Assembly (NCBI GenBank): GCA_045536365.1 | Contig: JAZSNL010000027.1 | Coordinates: 28,439-92,438, forward strand | DNA: 64,000 nucleotides | From: JAZSNL01 sp045536365 | GTDB lineage: Bacteria > Bacillota_I > Bacilli_A > ML615J-28 > CAG-313 | Direction: 5' to 3' | Shown here: positions 1 to 10,300 of the stretch, one piece after another | How positions within the stretch are numbered: position 1 is the stretch's first letter | How the letters are laid out: each line of letters begins with the position of its first letter | Program-made: the position numbers and the translations under genes | Notes under the pieces: model-generated | What the model was told of the DNA's origin: nothing | Seen by the model: only the letters and a program-made list of their open reading frames with translations | The model's database searches: none

Positions 1-965
1 TATCCATATTCAGTTAATTTATTATATAATAAATCCCTATTTTCTTTATATTGATTTATATCACTTGTATATCCTAAACAATGAGGAATCATATATTGAA
101 ATAATGTTGGTGCACATACAAATCCAAGAGATCTTCCAGATCCTAAAATAGATTTATATATATAATCTTTATTATTACATTTATTATTTACTAATATATA
201 TCCTATTCTTTCTCCTGGTAATGATAAAGATTTAGAGAATGAATAACAAATAATTGAATTATCATAATAATTTGTAATAAAAGGAACATTTATATCATCA
301 TATACTAATTCACGATATGGTTCATCTGATATTAGATATATATTATGGTTATATTCTTTTTGTTTTTTTTCTAATATAAAACATAATTTTTTTATTATTT
401 CTTCATTATATACAACACCTGTTGGATTATTAGGTGAATTAATAATAATACATTTTGTATTATTATTAATACTTCTTTCTAACATATCAAAATCAGGAGT
501 GAATGAAGGTTTTATCGAATTAACTACTTTAACAATTCCATCAGCATTTTCAATAAAAACTTTATATTCAGGAAAATAAGGAGCTATGATAATAACTTCT
601 TCTGAAGGTTTAATTAAAGCTTTCAAAGAAATAGTTAATGATGCTGCAGCACCCACACTCATATATATATATTTATAATCTAAATCAGTATTATATTTTT
701 TATTTAAATATTCAACTATTGATCTTTTAACATCATCATCTCCACTTGCAGAAGAATATCCATGAAGTTTTGTTGGATCAGTATTTTTTATTAAATCAAT
801 TAAAGTTTCATTTACTATCGAAGGAGATGGAATACTAGGATTACCTAAACTAAAATCAAAAACATTATCTTCACCAATTTCTTTTTTTCTCTTTTTACCA
901 TATTCATATAGTTCTCTTATTGCACTGCCTTGTGCCCCTAAAGAATACATTTTTGAGTTATACAT
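1..965 (-). CDS. PLP-dependent class I/II aminotransferase (C-terminus cut by window edge)
   Basis: The frame is open from ATG at 965 to the left edge, so the C-terminus is missing. The visible ~321 residues have the fold-type I aminotransferase layout: an N-terminal arm (MYNSKMYSLGAQGSAIREL), a Gly-containing motif near YMSVGAAAS, the SPNNPTGVV motif, an SDEPYREL segment (Asp contacting the PLP ring nitrogen) and the Schiff-base lysine in SFSKSLSLPGERIGY. This resembles the aspartate/arginine-type transaminases common in Clostridia and Erysipelotrichia. The amino-acid substrate cannot be read from sequence. A strong RBS (AAAGGAG, 8 nt spacing) fixes the start. It is transcribed alone from its own promoter, just downstream of the kinase terminator. 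Confidence 0.9.
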   Translation of the reverse strand, partial: MYNSKMYSLGAQGSAIRELYEYGKKRKKEIGEDNVFDFSLGNPSIPSPSIVNETLIDLIKNTDPTKLHGYSSASGDDDVKRSIVEYLNKKYNTDLDYKYIYMSVGAAASLTISLKALIKPSEEVIIIAPYFPEYKVFIENADGIVKVVNSIKPSFTPDFDMLERSINNNTKCIIINSPNNPTGVVYNEEIIKKLCFILEKKQKEYNHNIYLISDEPYRELVYDDINVPFITNYYDNSIICYSFSKSLSLPGERIGYILVNNKCNNKDYIYKSILGSGRSLGFVCAPTLFQYMIPHCLGYTSDINQYKENRDLLYNKLTEYG

Positions 966-996
966 ATATATCTCCTTTCTACTATTATAATATTTT

Positions 997-1025
997 ATTA
1001 TACTGCAATTTCTATTTTTTTTCAA
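997..1025 (-). promoter_or_regulatory. sigma-A type promoter of the aminotransferase
   Basis: On the minus strand, -35 TTGAAA (1020-1025) and -10 TATAAT (997-1002) are separated by 17 nt, about 30 nt before the start codon. Confidence 0.7.
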
Positions 1026-1035
1026 TCATATCGCA

Positions 1036-1066
1036 TAAAAAAACACCCATGACAATCCACGGGTGA
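1036..1066 (-). terminator. Rho-independent terminator of the kinase operon
   Basis: An 8-bp stem (CACCCGTG/CATGGGTG on the minus strand) is followed by a run of seven T. It lies 10 nt past the kinase stop codon and closes the vWA-phosphatase-kinase operon. Confidence 0.8.
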
Positions 1067-1074
1067 TATTTTTT

Positions 1075-3219
1075 TTATTCATCTACTACATATCCATATT
1101 CTAATTCATAATACACACCAATATTTTTCTTAATGTCAATTCTTAATATATCATCTGAATATCTTCCTTTACGATAAACATCTGAATATATTTTTCTTGT
1201 TTGACTTGGTGTATAACTTAATTTAGTTTTAGTTATAATTCTATTTATTGCGTAAGATAATGAAAATTCTTTTTGAATACCTACTTTTTCATTAGCAGCG
1301 CTAATATCGACTAATGAATACATAATAGGTTGTGAAATTGTAGGATCAGGTAATGCTACATTATATTGTGGGTCTTTACTTAATCGACCACTCTTTAAGT
1401 CTCTTAAATAACAATTGAATAATTTTAACCATTCTGAAGCATCTAATCTCTTATTAGGTCCAAAATTCTTACCTGTTTTATGAGCTACTTCAATGAAAGC
1501 TTTTTTAATATATCCTGGTAAATGTGACCATGCAATCTTAGAAACATTTTGATTTATATTAGCATTTGTTTGTTGTTCATTTAATGTATAAGGGAAATTA
1601 CCTTGTTTTGCACGATTAAGTTCATTTGTAGCTTGGTTATCCGCAACACATAGATAAGGATTATTTCCTTTTAAAAGAATCTTAAACAATAATACAAATA
1701 AAGAATAATATTCATTGCCAAAAGTTCGATAGTATTGTGATACATCGCCTGATAATTCAGGGGCTGTATAACCTGGTGATGTTTTAGTTGCTGGAAATTT
1801 ATCTATTTGATAACTATCACAGTCAACGAAATATACTTTAGAAAAATCTTGATTTTTAATCATTAGATTTTCCATTTTTATATCACCAACAATAATATTT
1901 CTTTTATGTAAATATACAAAAGTTTCTAAAATTGAAACAATCATTTGAACTAATTGTACTTTTGTTAAATTATATATACCAAAACCAGTATCTGGTCTTA
2001 TTTGACTTATATAATGATTAACTTCTTTACCTATTGCTGATGGCATTGTAAATCCTACAAAAATATTAATAGAGTTATAAACAGCATCTTTAGGCCAAAC
2101 AATTAATGAATTATTAATCGGATGAGATGTCATAAATTCTATTTTATTTTTTCTATTTCTTGAAAGATTTATTGTAGAAGATGTATTAAACAATATTTTA
2201 ACTACAATATTAGGATCATCGGTAGCATAAACATAACCTTCACCACCTCGTCCTAATTCTTTTCTTAATACTATTTTAGCTTTTCTTCCTGTATAAACAA
2301 CGCTTCCTTCTTGTAATGGAGCAGCATCAATTCTTACATCAGTTGGTAAAGATACTTTTTTACCTCCATAATAAGGGTATATTTCATTACTAGGAACATC
2401 ATTTTCTTCTTTTTCTTCTTCTACAGTTTTTTTCTTTACGATATCTTCTTCTTTATCTAAAGAACATAGTAAACCATTACCAAATTGTTTAATTGTCCAT
2501 AATTGTTCATCTTCAAAATAATAATCTAATTGATTAGAACGAAGTTTTGTTGAACCTACTTCAGCAATGAATTGAATTTTATCTGATTCAAACAACAATG
2601 ATTTATCAATAACATAACTAAATTCTTGATTGTTTTTCTTTACCGCATCAATTCTTGAATCTTCTTCAGTATATAAACATGATAAATATCCTGTTATTGT
2701 TGTTTTGTAAAAGACAACTTTTAATTTATCTACTGGAAATGTTGTTTTAATTCTAAATGTTATTAATTCTTTAGGTGGTTCATATTTGTAAATAAAACAT
2801 TTACCTGAAGAATCAATTGTACAAGCTTCAATATCATTTACATGATTATCTTCATAATCGAATTTTTTAAATGTATATCCTTCATTATCATTACATGTAA
2901 TTAATAAAGTTGCTTTTTTAGATTTAATATTTGCAAAAGCTTTAATATAAGTTGTAGGTATAACTGTTATTTTACCTGTTTTAGGATCTGTTTTTAATAA
3001 TCCAGAAGATAATAATTTAGTAGTTACTAATCTATTTTGTGCCAAAGCACGATATGCAGTTTCATTTAATACTATTATTCCTTTAGGTAAATTAGCTGAT
3101 ACTAACGCATCGCAAATTAAACTTGCAGAAGGACTAGTAAAACAGCTTTCAGAAAGAAAGATTCTACCAAATCTTTGAAAATATGTTGATATATTTTGAA
3201 CTGCGACTTTTGTATTCAT
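1075..3219 (-). CDS. Protein kinase of a TerY-P (vWA-PP2C-kinase) triad
   Basis: 714 residues. The first ~300 are an unrecognised region ending in a Glu/Lys-rich linker (about 255-280). A protein-kinase-like domain occupies about 315-610. It shows a Gly-rich loop (GRGGEG, 323-328), the VAIK-type lysine (K341), a catalytic loop in which HRD is replaced by VGD (G445-D446, with K448 and N451), and DCD at 466-468 in place of DFG, followed by SPGYTAPE. These loops are typical of the divergent bacterial kinases that accompany TerY vWA and PP2C proteins. No transmembrane segment is seen, so it is probably cytosolic. It is the last gene of the operon, 25 nt after the phosphatase. Expected role is phosphorylation of partner proteins, opposed by the PP2C. 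Substrates are unknown. Confidence 0.85.
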   Translation of the reverse strand: MNTKVAVQNISTYFQRFGRIFLSESCFTSPSASLICDALVSANLPKGIIVLNETAYRALAQNRLVTTKLLSSGLLKTDPKTGKITVIPTTYIKAFANIKSKKATLLITCNDNEGYTFKKFDYEDNHVNDIEACTIDSSGKCFIYKYEPPKELITFRIKTTFPVDKLKVVFYKTTITGYLSCLYTEEDSRIDAVKKNNQEFSYVIDKSLLFESDKIQFIAEVGSTKLRSNQLDYYFEDEQLWTIKQFGNGLLCSLDKEEDIVKKKTVEEEKEENDVPSNEIYPYYGGKKVSLPTDVRIDAAPLQEGSVVYTGRKAKIVLRKELGRGGEGYVYATDDPNIVVKILFNTSSTINLSRNRKNKIEFMTSHPINNSLIVWPKDAVYNSINIFVGFTMPSAIGKEVNHYISQIRPDTGFGIYNLTKVQLVQMIVSILETFVYLHKRNIIVGDIKMENLMIKNQDFSKVYFVDCDSYQIDKFPATKTSPGYTAPELSGDVSQYYRTFGNEYYSLFVLLFKILLKGNNPYLCVADNQATNELNRAKQGNFPYTLNEQQTNANINQNVSKIAWSHLPGYIKKAFIEVAHKTGKNFGPNKRLDASEWLKLFNCYLRDLKSGRLSKDPQYNVALPDPTISQPIMYSLVDISAANEKVGIQKEFSLSYAINRIITKTKLSYTPSQTRKIYSDVYRKGRYSDDILRIDIKKNIGVYYELEYGYVVDE

Positions 3220-3244
3220 TATTATCCTCTCCTTATATTTTTAA

Positions 3245-4495
3245 TTATGCTCTTTTAATATTATTTTCTTCATCCCAATATAATTTTTCATCAATATCAC
3301 AGAAGAACATTAAATGAACATCTTCTATTTCATAAATATTATATAAATATATTCCTTCTTTAGAAATAGCAATCATTAATGTCTTATAATCATCATATAG
3401 TTCTTCATAATCTAAATCTTCATATTCACAGATTTCCTTAAATTTAGAAAGAATAAGTTTTGCTTCTTCTTCTGTTAATAGTGGAATATCTCCATCATAT
3501 ACAATTTCTTCTTGTACTTCTTCATTTTCAGGTGTTTCAATTTCTTCTTGTTCTTCAACTTGAGGTTCAATTACTGGACGAGGATATTCTTTTATCACAC
3601 GTTCATTAATTACACAGTCTTCTTTTACTAAGATAGAAACACCGCAGTCATCTCTACTAGGTGACATTTCTACTAATCTAGGTAGATAATCTTCAGATAA
3701 TATTTTTTGTGCGTCTTCGAAATTTTCTGAACTGATAATTCTTTCAAATAATTTTGTTACGCCTGCGTATCTTTTATGGAAATTATCTCCTACTCTTTCG
3801 AAGAAAGCATCACATCCATCTGTTGTTAAAATAACACCATTAATTTTAATTTTATCTGTTTTTCTTATTTGAAATGCACTATGACAATAATTGATTTCAT
3901 CTTTTCTCGCAAATGAATATATATTACTTGGATAATATGTTCCATTTACTTCGCCTTCTTTTTTTTCTTCTAAAACAATTTTTAATTTGTCATCAACTAC
4001 AGCACCTACAACACCATCACCAATCAAACCGATTAAATATTTATCATTTTTCTCAACAAAGAATAATAATGTTGCGTTCATAGCACCTAAATAAAAACCA
4101 TCTATGTTATTTTTTTCTTCAAATTTTTGATATTTTTCAAGATTTTCTTGTTTATAACTTTCAAAAACTTCAGGATGATCTTTGACATATTCAAGTTGTG
4201 CATTAACAATTGTATCAACTATTGTTTTACGATATTTAATTTGTTCTTCAACAACATTTAAATCATATGCATATAATTCATCAAAATGTTCAGTAAATAA
4301 CTGACCAATAACTTTTGTTGTTATATCTGAACCTATATGAGAATATTTAGAAGAACCACATCCATCTGATAAAACTGCTACTGAAACACCATTATTTTGA
4401 ACACATAGAGCTTTATCTTGACAAGGAATATCTCCTTTAATATGAGATTTTCCTCGAAGTTCTCCATAACACATTTTATATTTATAGTTTTCCAT
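3245..4495 (-). CDS. PP2C-family serine/threonine phosphatase of the TerY-P triad
   Basis: 416 residues. The PP2C metal-binding acidic positions are visible: D44-G45 in VLSDGCGSSK, D160-G161 in LIGDG, D226-G227 in TTDGCDAFF, and the closing RDDCGVSIL motif with D283. The N-terminus (WGELRGKSHI-like, CQD) matches the short PP2C form called PP2C_2. After residue ~300 comes a Glu-rich linker and an unassigned ~90-residue C-terminal domain. I place the start at ATG 4495. The longer TTG reading overlaps the upstream gene, whereas this ATG sits 2 nt after that gene's stop codon, implying translational coupling. It probably dephosphorylates proteins modified by the downstream kinase. Confidence 0.88.
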   Translation of the reverse strand: MENYKYKMCYGELRGKSHIKGDIPCQDKALCVQNNGVSVAVLSDGCGSSKYSHIGSDITTKVIGQLFTEHFDELYAYDLNVVEEQIKYRKTIVDTIVNAQLEYVKDHPEVFESYKQENLEKYQKFEEKNNIDGFYLGAMNATLLFFVEKNDKYLIGLIGDGVVGAVVDDKLKIVLEEKKEGEVNGTYYPSNIYSFARKDEINYCHSAFQIRKTDKIKINGVILTTDGCDAFFERVGDNFHKRYAGVTKLFERIISSENFEDAQKILSEDYLPRLVEMSPSRDDCGVSILVKEDCVINERVIKEYPRPVIEPQVEEQEEIETPENEEVQEEIVYDGDIPLLTEEEAKLILSKFKEICEYEDLDYEELYDDYKTLMIAISKEGIYLYNIYEIEDVHLMFFCDIDEKLYWDEENNIKRA

Positions 4496-4497
4496 AA

Positions 4498-5199
4498 TTA
4501 AATTTCTGACCAACTATCAATTTCTGTTGTATCTAATTTAACTTTTTCCCCAACTTTTGATTGTGATACAACTTCTACACTCTTACCTAACCATTCAAAG
4601 AATTCTTCAAATTTTAAATCTTTTAAATGTCTTGCTTTAGGAATAGGAGAAAAACCATTTAATACATCCATTATTTGATGGAATTTTTCTTCATTATCAT
4701 CAGAACCTACCGCAATTGGCCATAAAACTAATCTCTTTTCTTCGATTAGTTTTTTTGTTCTTGCTTGAACTTCTGGTAACTTTTCTTTATCCCCAGGTTT
4801 ACCATCTGTAATAATAACAAGCCATGGTTGATAATATTCAATACCATTTAATTTATAAGCTTGTTTTCTTTCTTCTAATAAATCTAAGCATTTTTCTACA
4901 CCATGAGCTAAAGCGGTTCCACCTTCAGCAGTTAGTTTTGGAGCTTTTCTATCAACTACAGTAGAAAAATCTTCTACAACACTAACTTCACTATTAAAGC
5001 TTATAACTGCTACTTCACAAGAAGCTTGAGCTTGTTCACTATTATTAAGTGATTCATATAAAGCTACAACACCACGATTTAATTGAGTTATTGCATCATC
5101 TTTAGCCATTGAACCACTAGTATCTAAACAAAGACAAACAGGTAAACGTGCACTTGTATTAAACTTTAAATCGTCATCACCTAAATATCTATTTTCCAT
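4498..5199 (-). CDS. TerY-like vWA-domain protein, copy 4 (MIDAS intact)
   Basis: 233 residues, a single von Willebrand factor A domain. The metal-ion-dependent adhesion site is complete: D26-x-S28-x-S30, T95 (GGTALAHG) and D132 (ITDGKPGD). The N-terminal leader YLGDDDLKFNTSARLPVC and the C-terminal FFEWLGKSV...VSQSKVGE block are shared with the three upstream paralogues. ATG at 5199 is preferred over GTG at 5208 because AGGTG sits at proper spacing before the ATG. No signal peptide or membrane helix is present, so it should be cytosolic. It probably acts as a scaffold or adaptor for the PP2C/kinase pair. It lies between the phosphatase (2 nt) and copy 3 (12 nt). Confidence 0.9.
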   Translation of the reverse strand: MENRYLGDDDLKFNTSARLPVCLCLDTSGSMAKDDAITQLNRGVVALYESLNNSEQAQASCEVAVISFNSEVSVVEDFSTVVDRKAPKLTAEGGTALAHGVEKCLDLLEERKQAYKLNGIEYYQPWLVIITDGKPGDKEKLPEVQARTKKLIEEKRLVLWPIAVGSDDNEEKFHQIMDVLNGFSPIPKARHLKDLKFEEFFEWLGKSVEVVSQSKVGEKVKLDTTEIDSWSEI

Positions 5200-5211
5200 A
5201 CTTATCACCTA

Positions 5212-5877
5212 TTAGATTTCTTCCCATCCTGATGTAGGAGCAATTAAAATCTTTTCACCAACTTTAGATTGAGATACAATTTCAACACTCTTACTTAACC
5301 ATTCAAAGAATTCTTCAAAACAGAAACCTTTTAAATGTTTTGCTCCACGGCGTGAAAAATCATTTAAAACATTCATATCAACACCACTACCAATACCTAC
5401 TGAGAAAACAACTAATTTTTTACCTGCTTCCATTTCTTTCATTCTTTCTTGAACTACTTTTAATGAGTTACGATTATTAGGTTCTCCATCAGACATAATA
5501 ACAATCCAAGGTTGATAATATTCAACACCTGCTTGTTTATAATCTTGTTTTCTATCTTCTAATAATTTTAACGCAAGTTCAACACCTTCAGTCATATCAG
5601 TACCACCTGATGCTGATAAGCGAAGTGGTTCTTTACGATCAACTGTAGAGAAATCTTCTAAACATTTTGCACCTGTACTAAAAGTAACAACTGCAATTTC
5701 ACATGATAATGAAGCTTGTTCACTTCCTCTTACCGCATCATAGAATTTATTAACACCCTCTTCAAGTTCTTTAATACAATCATACATACTTCCACTTACG
5801 TCTAAACATAGACATACTGGAATTCTCGCCGCTGTGTTATATACTAAATCGTCATCGCCTAAATATTTATTATTCAT
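5212..5877 (-). CDS. TerY-like vWA-domain protein, copy 3 (MIDAS intact)
   Basis: 221 residues, closest to copy 4. MIDAS residues are D26, S28, S30, T93 (GGTDMTEG) and D130 (MSDGEPNN). The YYQPW(I/L)V strand before the last Asp and the FFEWLSKSVEIVSQSKVGE tail are nearly identical to copy 4, so the pair is a recent tandem duplication. It starts at ATG 5877 with AAGGAG upstream. It is part of the same minus-strand operon, 12-23 nt from its neighbours. No transmembrane or export signal is seen. Confidence 0.9.
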   Translation of the reverse strand: MNNKYLGDDDLVYNTAARIPVCLCLDVSGSMYDCIKELEEGVNKFYDAVRGSEQASLSCEIAVVTFSTGAKCLEDFSTVDRKEPLRLSASGGTDMTEGVELALKLLEDRKQDYKQAGVEYYQPWIVIMSDGEPNNRNSLKVVQERMKEMEAGKKLVVFSVGIGSGVDMNVLNDFSRRGAKHLKGFCFEEFFEWLSKSVEIVSQSKVGEKILIAPTSGWEEI

Positions 5878-5900
5878 TTTCTATTTCTCCTTTTCCTTTT

Positions 5901-6683
5901 TTATATTTCTCCCCAGTCATTGACTGTAGTCATATCTAATCTTACTGTTTCTCCAACTTGAGATTGTGATACAGTAGAAACACTCTTACTTAACCATTCA
6001 AAGAATTGTTCAATTTTATCTGTTTTAATTGAAATAGGTTTTCTCTTGCTTGAGAACCCCGCAAGCGCACTCTTATCTGCATCTTCTGTCAACGCAAGAG
6101 GGAAAACAACTAATTTCTTATTAGCTTCTAATTCTTTACATCTATTTTGAATAGCTTGAATATTTTCAGAAGAATCTGGTTCACCATCAGTAAATAATAC
6201 TAACCATGGTTGATAATATTCAATACCATTATTTTGATAATCTTTCTTTCTTGCTTCTAAAGTGTCTAATGCTTTTTCAACACCCGCAACCATATTAGTA
6301 TTATTACCAATATTAAGTTGTTCTACTGTCATTGGATTTTTTCTATCAATACCAGAAAAATCTTCTTGTAATTGTGCAAAGTCACTAAATGTTACAATCG
6401 CAATTTCACATGAAAGACTAGCCATTTCATCATTTCTAATAACATCATAAAACTTATTAATTCCATCTACCATGTCATCAAGTAATGTTCTACCACCTTC
6501 AACAATTCGCCATTCTCTTCCGTCACGGAATTCTGTTCTTCCTGTATCAACACAATTAGAAGTATCAAAAATTCTTAACATTGAACTAGATACATCCACA
6601 CAAAAACATACAGGTATTCTTGCGGCAGTATTATATATTAAAGCATCATCGCCTATATTTTTATTATTTTTATTAAATTCCAT
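5901..6683 (-). CDS. TerY-like vWA-domain protein, copy 2 (MIDAS intact, with insertion)
   Basis: 260 residues. The vWA site is intact: D30-x-S32-x-S34, T129 (NNTNMVAG) and D166 (FTDGEPDS). Unlike copies 3 and 4 it carries a ~30-residue insertion after the DxSxS motif (about 38-68, with EFRDGREWRIVEGG), where a ligand or partner could contact the top of the domain. The family leader (IGDDALIYNTAARIPVC) and tail (FFEWLSKSVSTVSQSQVGE) are kept. The start has AAAAGGAG upstream. It is co-transcribed with its neighbours. Confidence 0.9.
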   Translation of the reverse strand: MEFNKNNKNIGDDALIYNTAARIPVCFCVDVSSSMLRIFDTSNCVDTGRTEFRDGREWRIVEGGRTLLDDMVDGINKFYDVIRNDEMASLSCEIAIVTFSDFAQLQEDFSGIDRKNPMTVEQLNIGNNTNMVAGVEKALDTLEARKKDYQNNGIEYYQPWLVLFTDGEPDSSENIQAIQNRCKELEANKKLVVFPLALTEDADKSALAGFSSKRKPISIKTDKIEQFFEWLSKSVSTVSQSQVGETVRLDMTTVNDWGEI

Positions 6684-6695
6684 ATTTTTCTCCTT

Positions 6696-7376
6696 TTAAA
6701 TATCCGACCATTCAGCTAATTCAGAATAATCTAATTCCACATTTTCAACAGAATGAAAATTATATATATTCTTCTCAAGCCAAATAAAGAAATCACTTAT
6801 TTTTTCTTTTCCTATAACAATAGGATTATTTACATCAGATAATGATTTTAACTCATCTTTTTGATTATTCAAATCATCACCTAAATATACAGTAACTATA
6901 TGTAATTGATTATGTTCTTCTGCTGAATTAATTTTTTCTCTTCCACCATTGAAAGAAACGCCTTTCAAATTCCCCCCTGAAATAATAACCATCCATGCAG
7001 TAGAATATTCTATTCCATTTTCATTATATAAAGACTTACGTTGTTCTAATTCTTCATATCCTTTTAAGATACTCAAATCTAAATTCTTTAATCCTTCATA
7101 TTGAAGATTAATCTTTTCATCTTCTTCAACTGTTGTAAATCTTCTAATTACTTTTCCATCAGATGAACTGACAATACATAATTCAACCGAATCTCTTAAT
7201 TTAGAACTATTATTAATATTATTTAAAAATGAATTAATTTCGCTTTCTAATTCTTTTTCTTTAGGAAAAGAACCATCATTTTTTAAATCCTCACTAATAT
7301 CTAAACAAATACATACCGGTATTCTTGATGAAGTATTAAAAATCAAATCTTCATCATACACATTATTTAATCCCAT
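6696..7376 (-). CDS. TerY-like vWA-domain protein, copy 1 (degenerate MIDAS)
   Basis: 226 residues, most diverged of the four paralogues. The family leader survives (DEDLIFNTSSRIPVCICLD), as do the overall fold and length, but the metal site is lost. DxSxS reads D26-I-S28-E-D30, the GGT threonine region reads LKNLDLSILKG, and the last Asp position reads IISGGN. It therefore probably cannot bind Mg2+ and may be a purely structural partner. The reading frame is undamaged and a strong AAAGGAGG RBS is present, so it is not a pseudogene. It lies between the giant LRR gene and copy 2. Confidence 0.85.
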   Translation of the reverse strand: MGLNNVYDEDLIFNTSSRIPVCICLDISEDLKNDGSFPKEKELESEINSFLNNINNSSKLRDSVELCIVSSSDGKVIRRFTTVEEDEKINLQYEGLKNLDLSILKGYEELEQRKSLYNENGIEYSTAWMVIISGGNLKGVSFNGGREKINSAEEHNQLHIVTVYLGDDLNNQKDELKSLSDVNNPIVIGKEKISDFFIWLEKNIYNFHSVENVELDYSELAEWSDI

Positions 7377-7387
7377 AAAAACCTCCT

Positions 7388-10300
7388 TTATAATTCATAA
7401 TCCATCATTTTCCAATTATCTTTATCAATAACCGCAAACTTGTTCTTCTTGAAAATCTTTGATATACCCTTTACTTGAGTAACAATTGCAAACTTTTCAT
7501 CCCATTTATTTATATCTGAAGAAGGATGAACATATAAAATTAATTTTTCTGAACAACCTAAGAAAGCAAATTCTTCAATAAATTCTATATGTTTAGGTAT
7601 AACAAAACTAACTAAATTTTTACAATTCAAGAAAGTATTCTTTTTAATCTGTCTTGTTCCATTAGATATAACAATCTCTTTAACATTTGAACAAAAAGCA
7701 AAAGTTTGATCATATAATATTTGATCAGTAACTACTACTTTTTCTAAACTAGCTGGAACATATCGATGTTGATTATTGAATAAATAACATAAATTACTAT
7801 TCATTGTTGATTCTAATTTATTTCCAACAAAAGGAACTTTTAATTTTCTAACTTCTGTTTGAGATAAAATATCTTTTCCAATATATGAAACGCTATTTTC
7901 AATAACAACATTATCAACTATCATTTCACTAAAACAATAGTCATCTAAATATTCAACATTATTAGTATTAATTTCTGTTACATTACAACCTTTAAATACA
8001 TTAGAATTAATACGTTTTACACGACTAGGAATAACAATTAAACCATTTATAGATTTAGCTGCATATAATAATACTTCTTCTTTTTTAGAAACCAATAAAT
8101 TATCGATTACTTCAAAATAATCATTACTTTCCATTTCAATACTATTAATAGTCGTATTTGCGAACGACATTGGTTGAATATTAAATAAATAATTTGATAA
8201 TACTAATTTATTAATTACAAATGATACTTTTGTTCCAGCAAACTGATAATCATATAATTCACGAATATTATTTAATTCTAATAATTCAAGTCTTTCAATT
8301 TTTAAATTATTAAACACGCTAGGTAATAAATCAAAAACTTTTGTTAATTTAATTTCTTTAATTGATTTTGCTTTTGTAAAGAAAGAATTATCAATATGCT
8401 TTCCATGATATATTACTTTCTCAAGACAATTTAATGATTCACTAAATTCATTAGATAAAGTAAGTTTCATATCCATATATTCAGTTATTTCAATACTTCT
8501 TGTTTTTATCTTACTAAATTCTTTATTACTGATAAGGTTATTGCTGTTAACAATAATAGAATCAACAATACTAATATTTTCTAAAGCATCTTGCTTAATT
8601 TCTTTAATATTTTCATTAATCTTTAAAATATTTAAATTTTGATTATAACAATAATACAAAGTATCTTGATAATAAATCATATTATTATCATGTTCTAATC
8701 CTTCAGAAGTTAATGTTTGAATATATGTTTTTACAAAGACTTTATCCTCTAAAGTATTTAATTTATCAGACAAAATTAAATTTTGAATATTTAAATATTT
8801 AAAAGTATTTACTTCAAAACTACTTTGTGAAATCTTACTTAAATCAAGAGTATTAAAATAAGCAATTTGTCCGGTAAATTCTTTAATGATTTTACCATTT
8901 AAAATAGTTAAATCAAGTTTATTATTTAAAGCAGTATTACCGAATACATAATTTAATGTGTTTGGTCTGTCAACATTTAAACCAATAAAAGGTAAAACAA
9001 GTTTTTGAATATTACAAGAATTTAATAAAATATTTTCTTTTATATTAATTACTTCTTCTGTTAATATTAATTCTTTCAAATTATCACAATTACAGAATGC
9101 TTCTTTTTTGATAAGTTGAACATGATTAGTATTAATTTTTGTTATTTTAGAACAATTTTCAAAAGCATTACTATGAATAACTAATACGTCGCTAGGAATA
9201 TTAATTTCACCTACAGTATTTTTATTAACAAATAATAAGCTTGTTCCACTATTAGAAATAATCATTCCATCTTCATTACGGTAATATTCATTACTAATAA
9301 GATCTATTTTCTTAATACTAGATCCTTTACAAACATCAGGACTAATATACATAATATTATATCCTATCTTTAAAATTTCAAGATTTGAACAATTTTCAAA
9401 TACAGAATTACCTATTCTTTCAATATTAGATAAATCAAGATTAGATAAATTAGTATTGAAAAATGCTTTATCACCTATTGATAAAACCTTTGAAAAATCA
9501 ATATCAATATTACCATTAAAATTATAAAAACAATAACTCGGAATTACTTCAATATCACAATCTAATTTAAAATCAGCAATCGATAAATTACTAAATGCTC
9601 CAATTCCACCTAAGAATTTTGTAATTTTAACCTTATTTAAATTTTTAGGTAAATAATACATTCTTTGTTGATTTTTAATCTCTTGATACAACAATTTAGA
9701 ACCATCATACTTCTTAATGGAAAATAACATTCCAAATTGATTAGTATGTAATGGTAATTCAATTGACTTCAAATTAGAACATTCTGCAAATATTCCTCTT
9801 CCAACATATTCTGCATCTTTTGAAATAACACAATTTTCAATTGCTGTTTTCATGAAAGCAAATGAACCAATAGTTAAAACATCGTTAAAATCAGGCAATG
9901 TTTTTAAACTGCTACATCCTGAAAAGGCATATTTACCAATCCTTTTAATTGGTTGATCAAAAGAAATATTAGTTACAAAAGATAAATCCTTAAAATAACT
10001 ATCTGGAATAATCGAATCCATAAATTTAATACTACGAATCGACTCTACTCCTTGGAATACTTCACTTAATTTTTGATTTTCTAAAATGTTAATGTCGATA
10101 TGTTGTAATCCAAAACAGTTTTTAAACGCATCTTGGCCAATTTTCTTGACATTAACTAATGAAATAGAAACTAGTTTAGAACAACCATAAAATGAATTAT
10201 CACCTATTGTTTGTCCTACAATATTAAATGGTAAGCTTATTAAATTAAAACAATTCTTAAAAGCATTATTACCAATTTCTTTAACATTTTGATTTAAATG

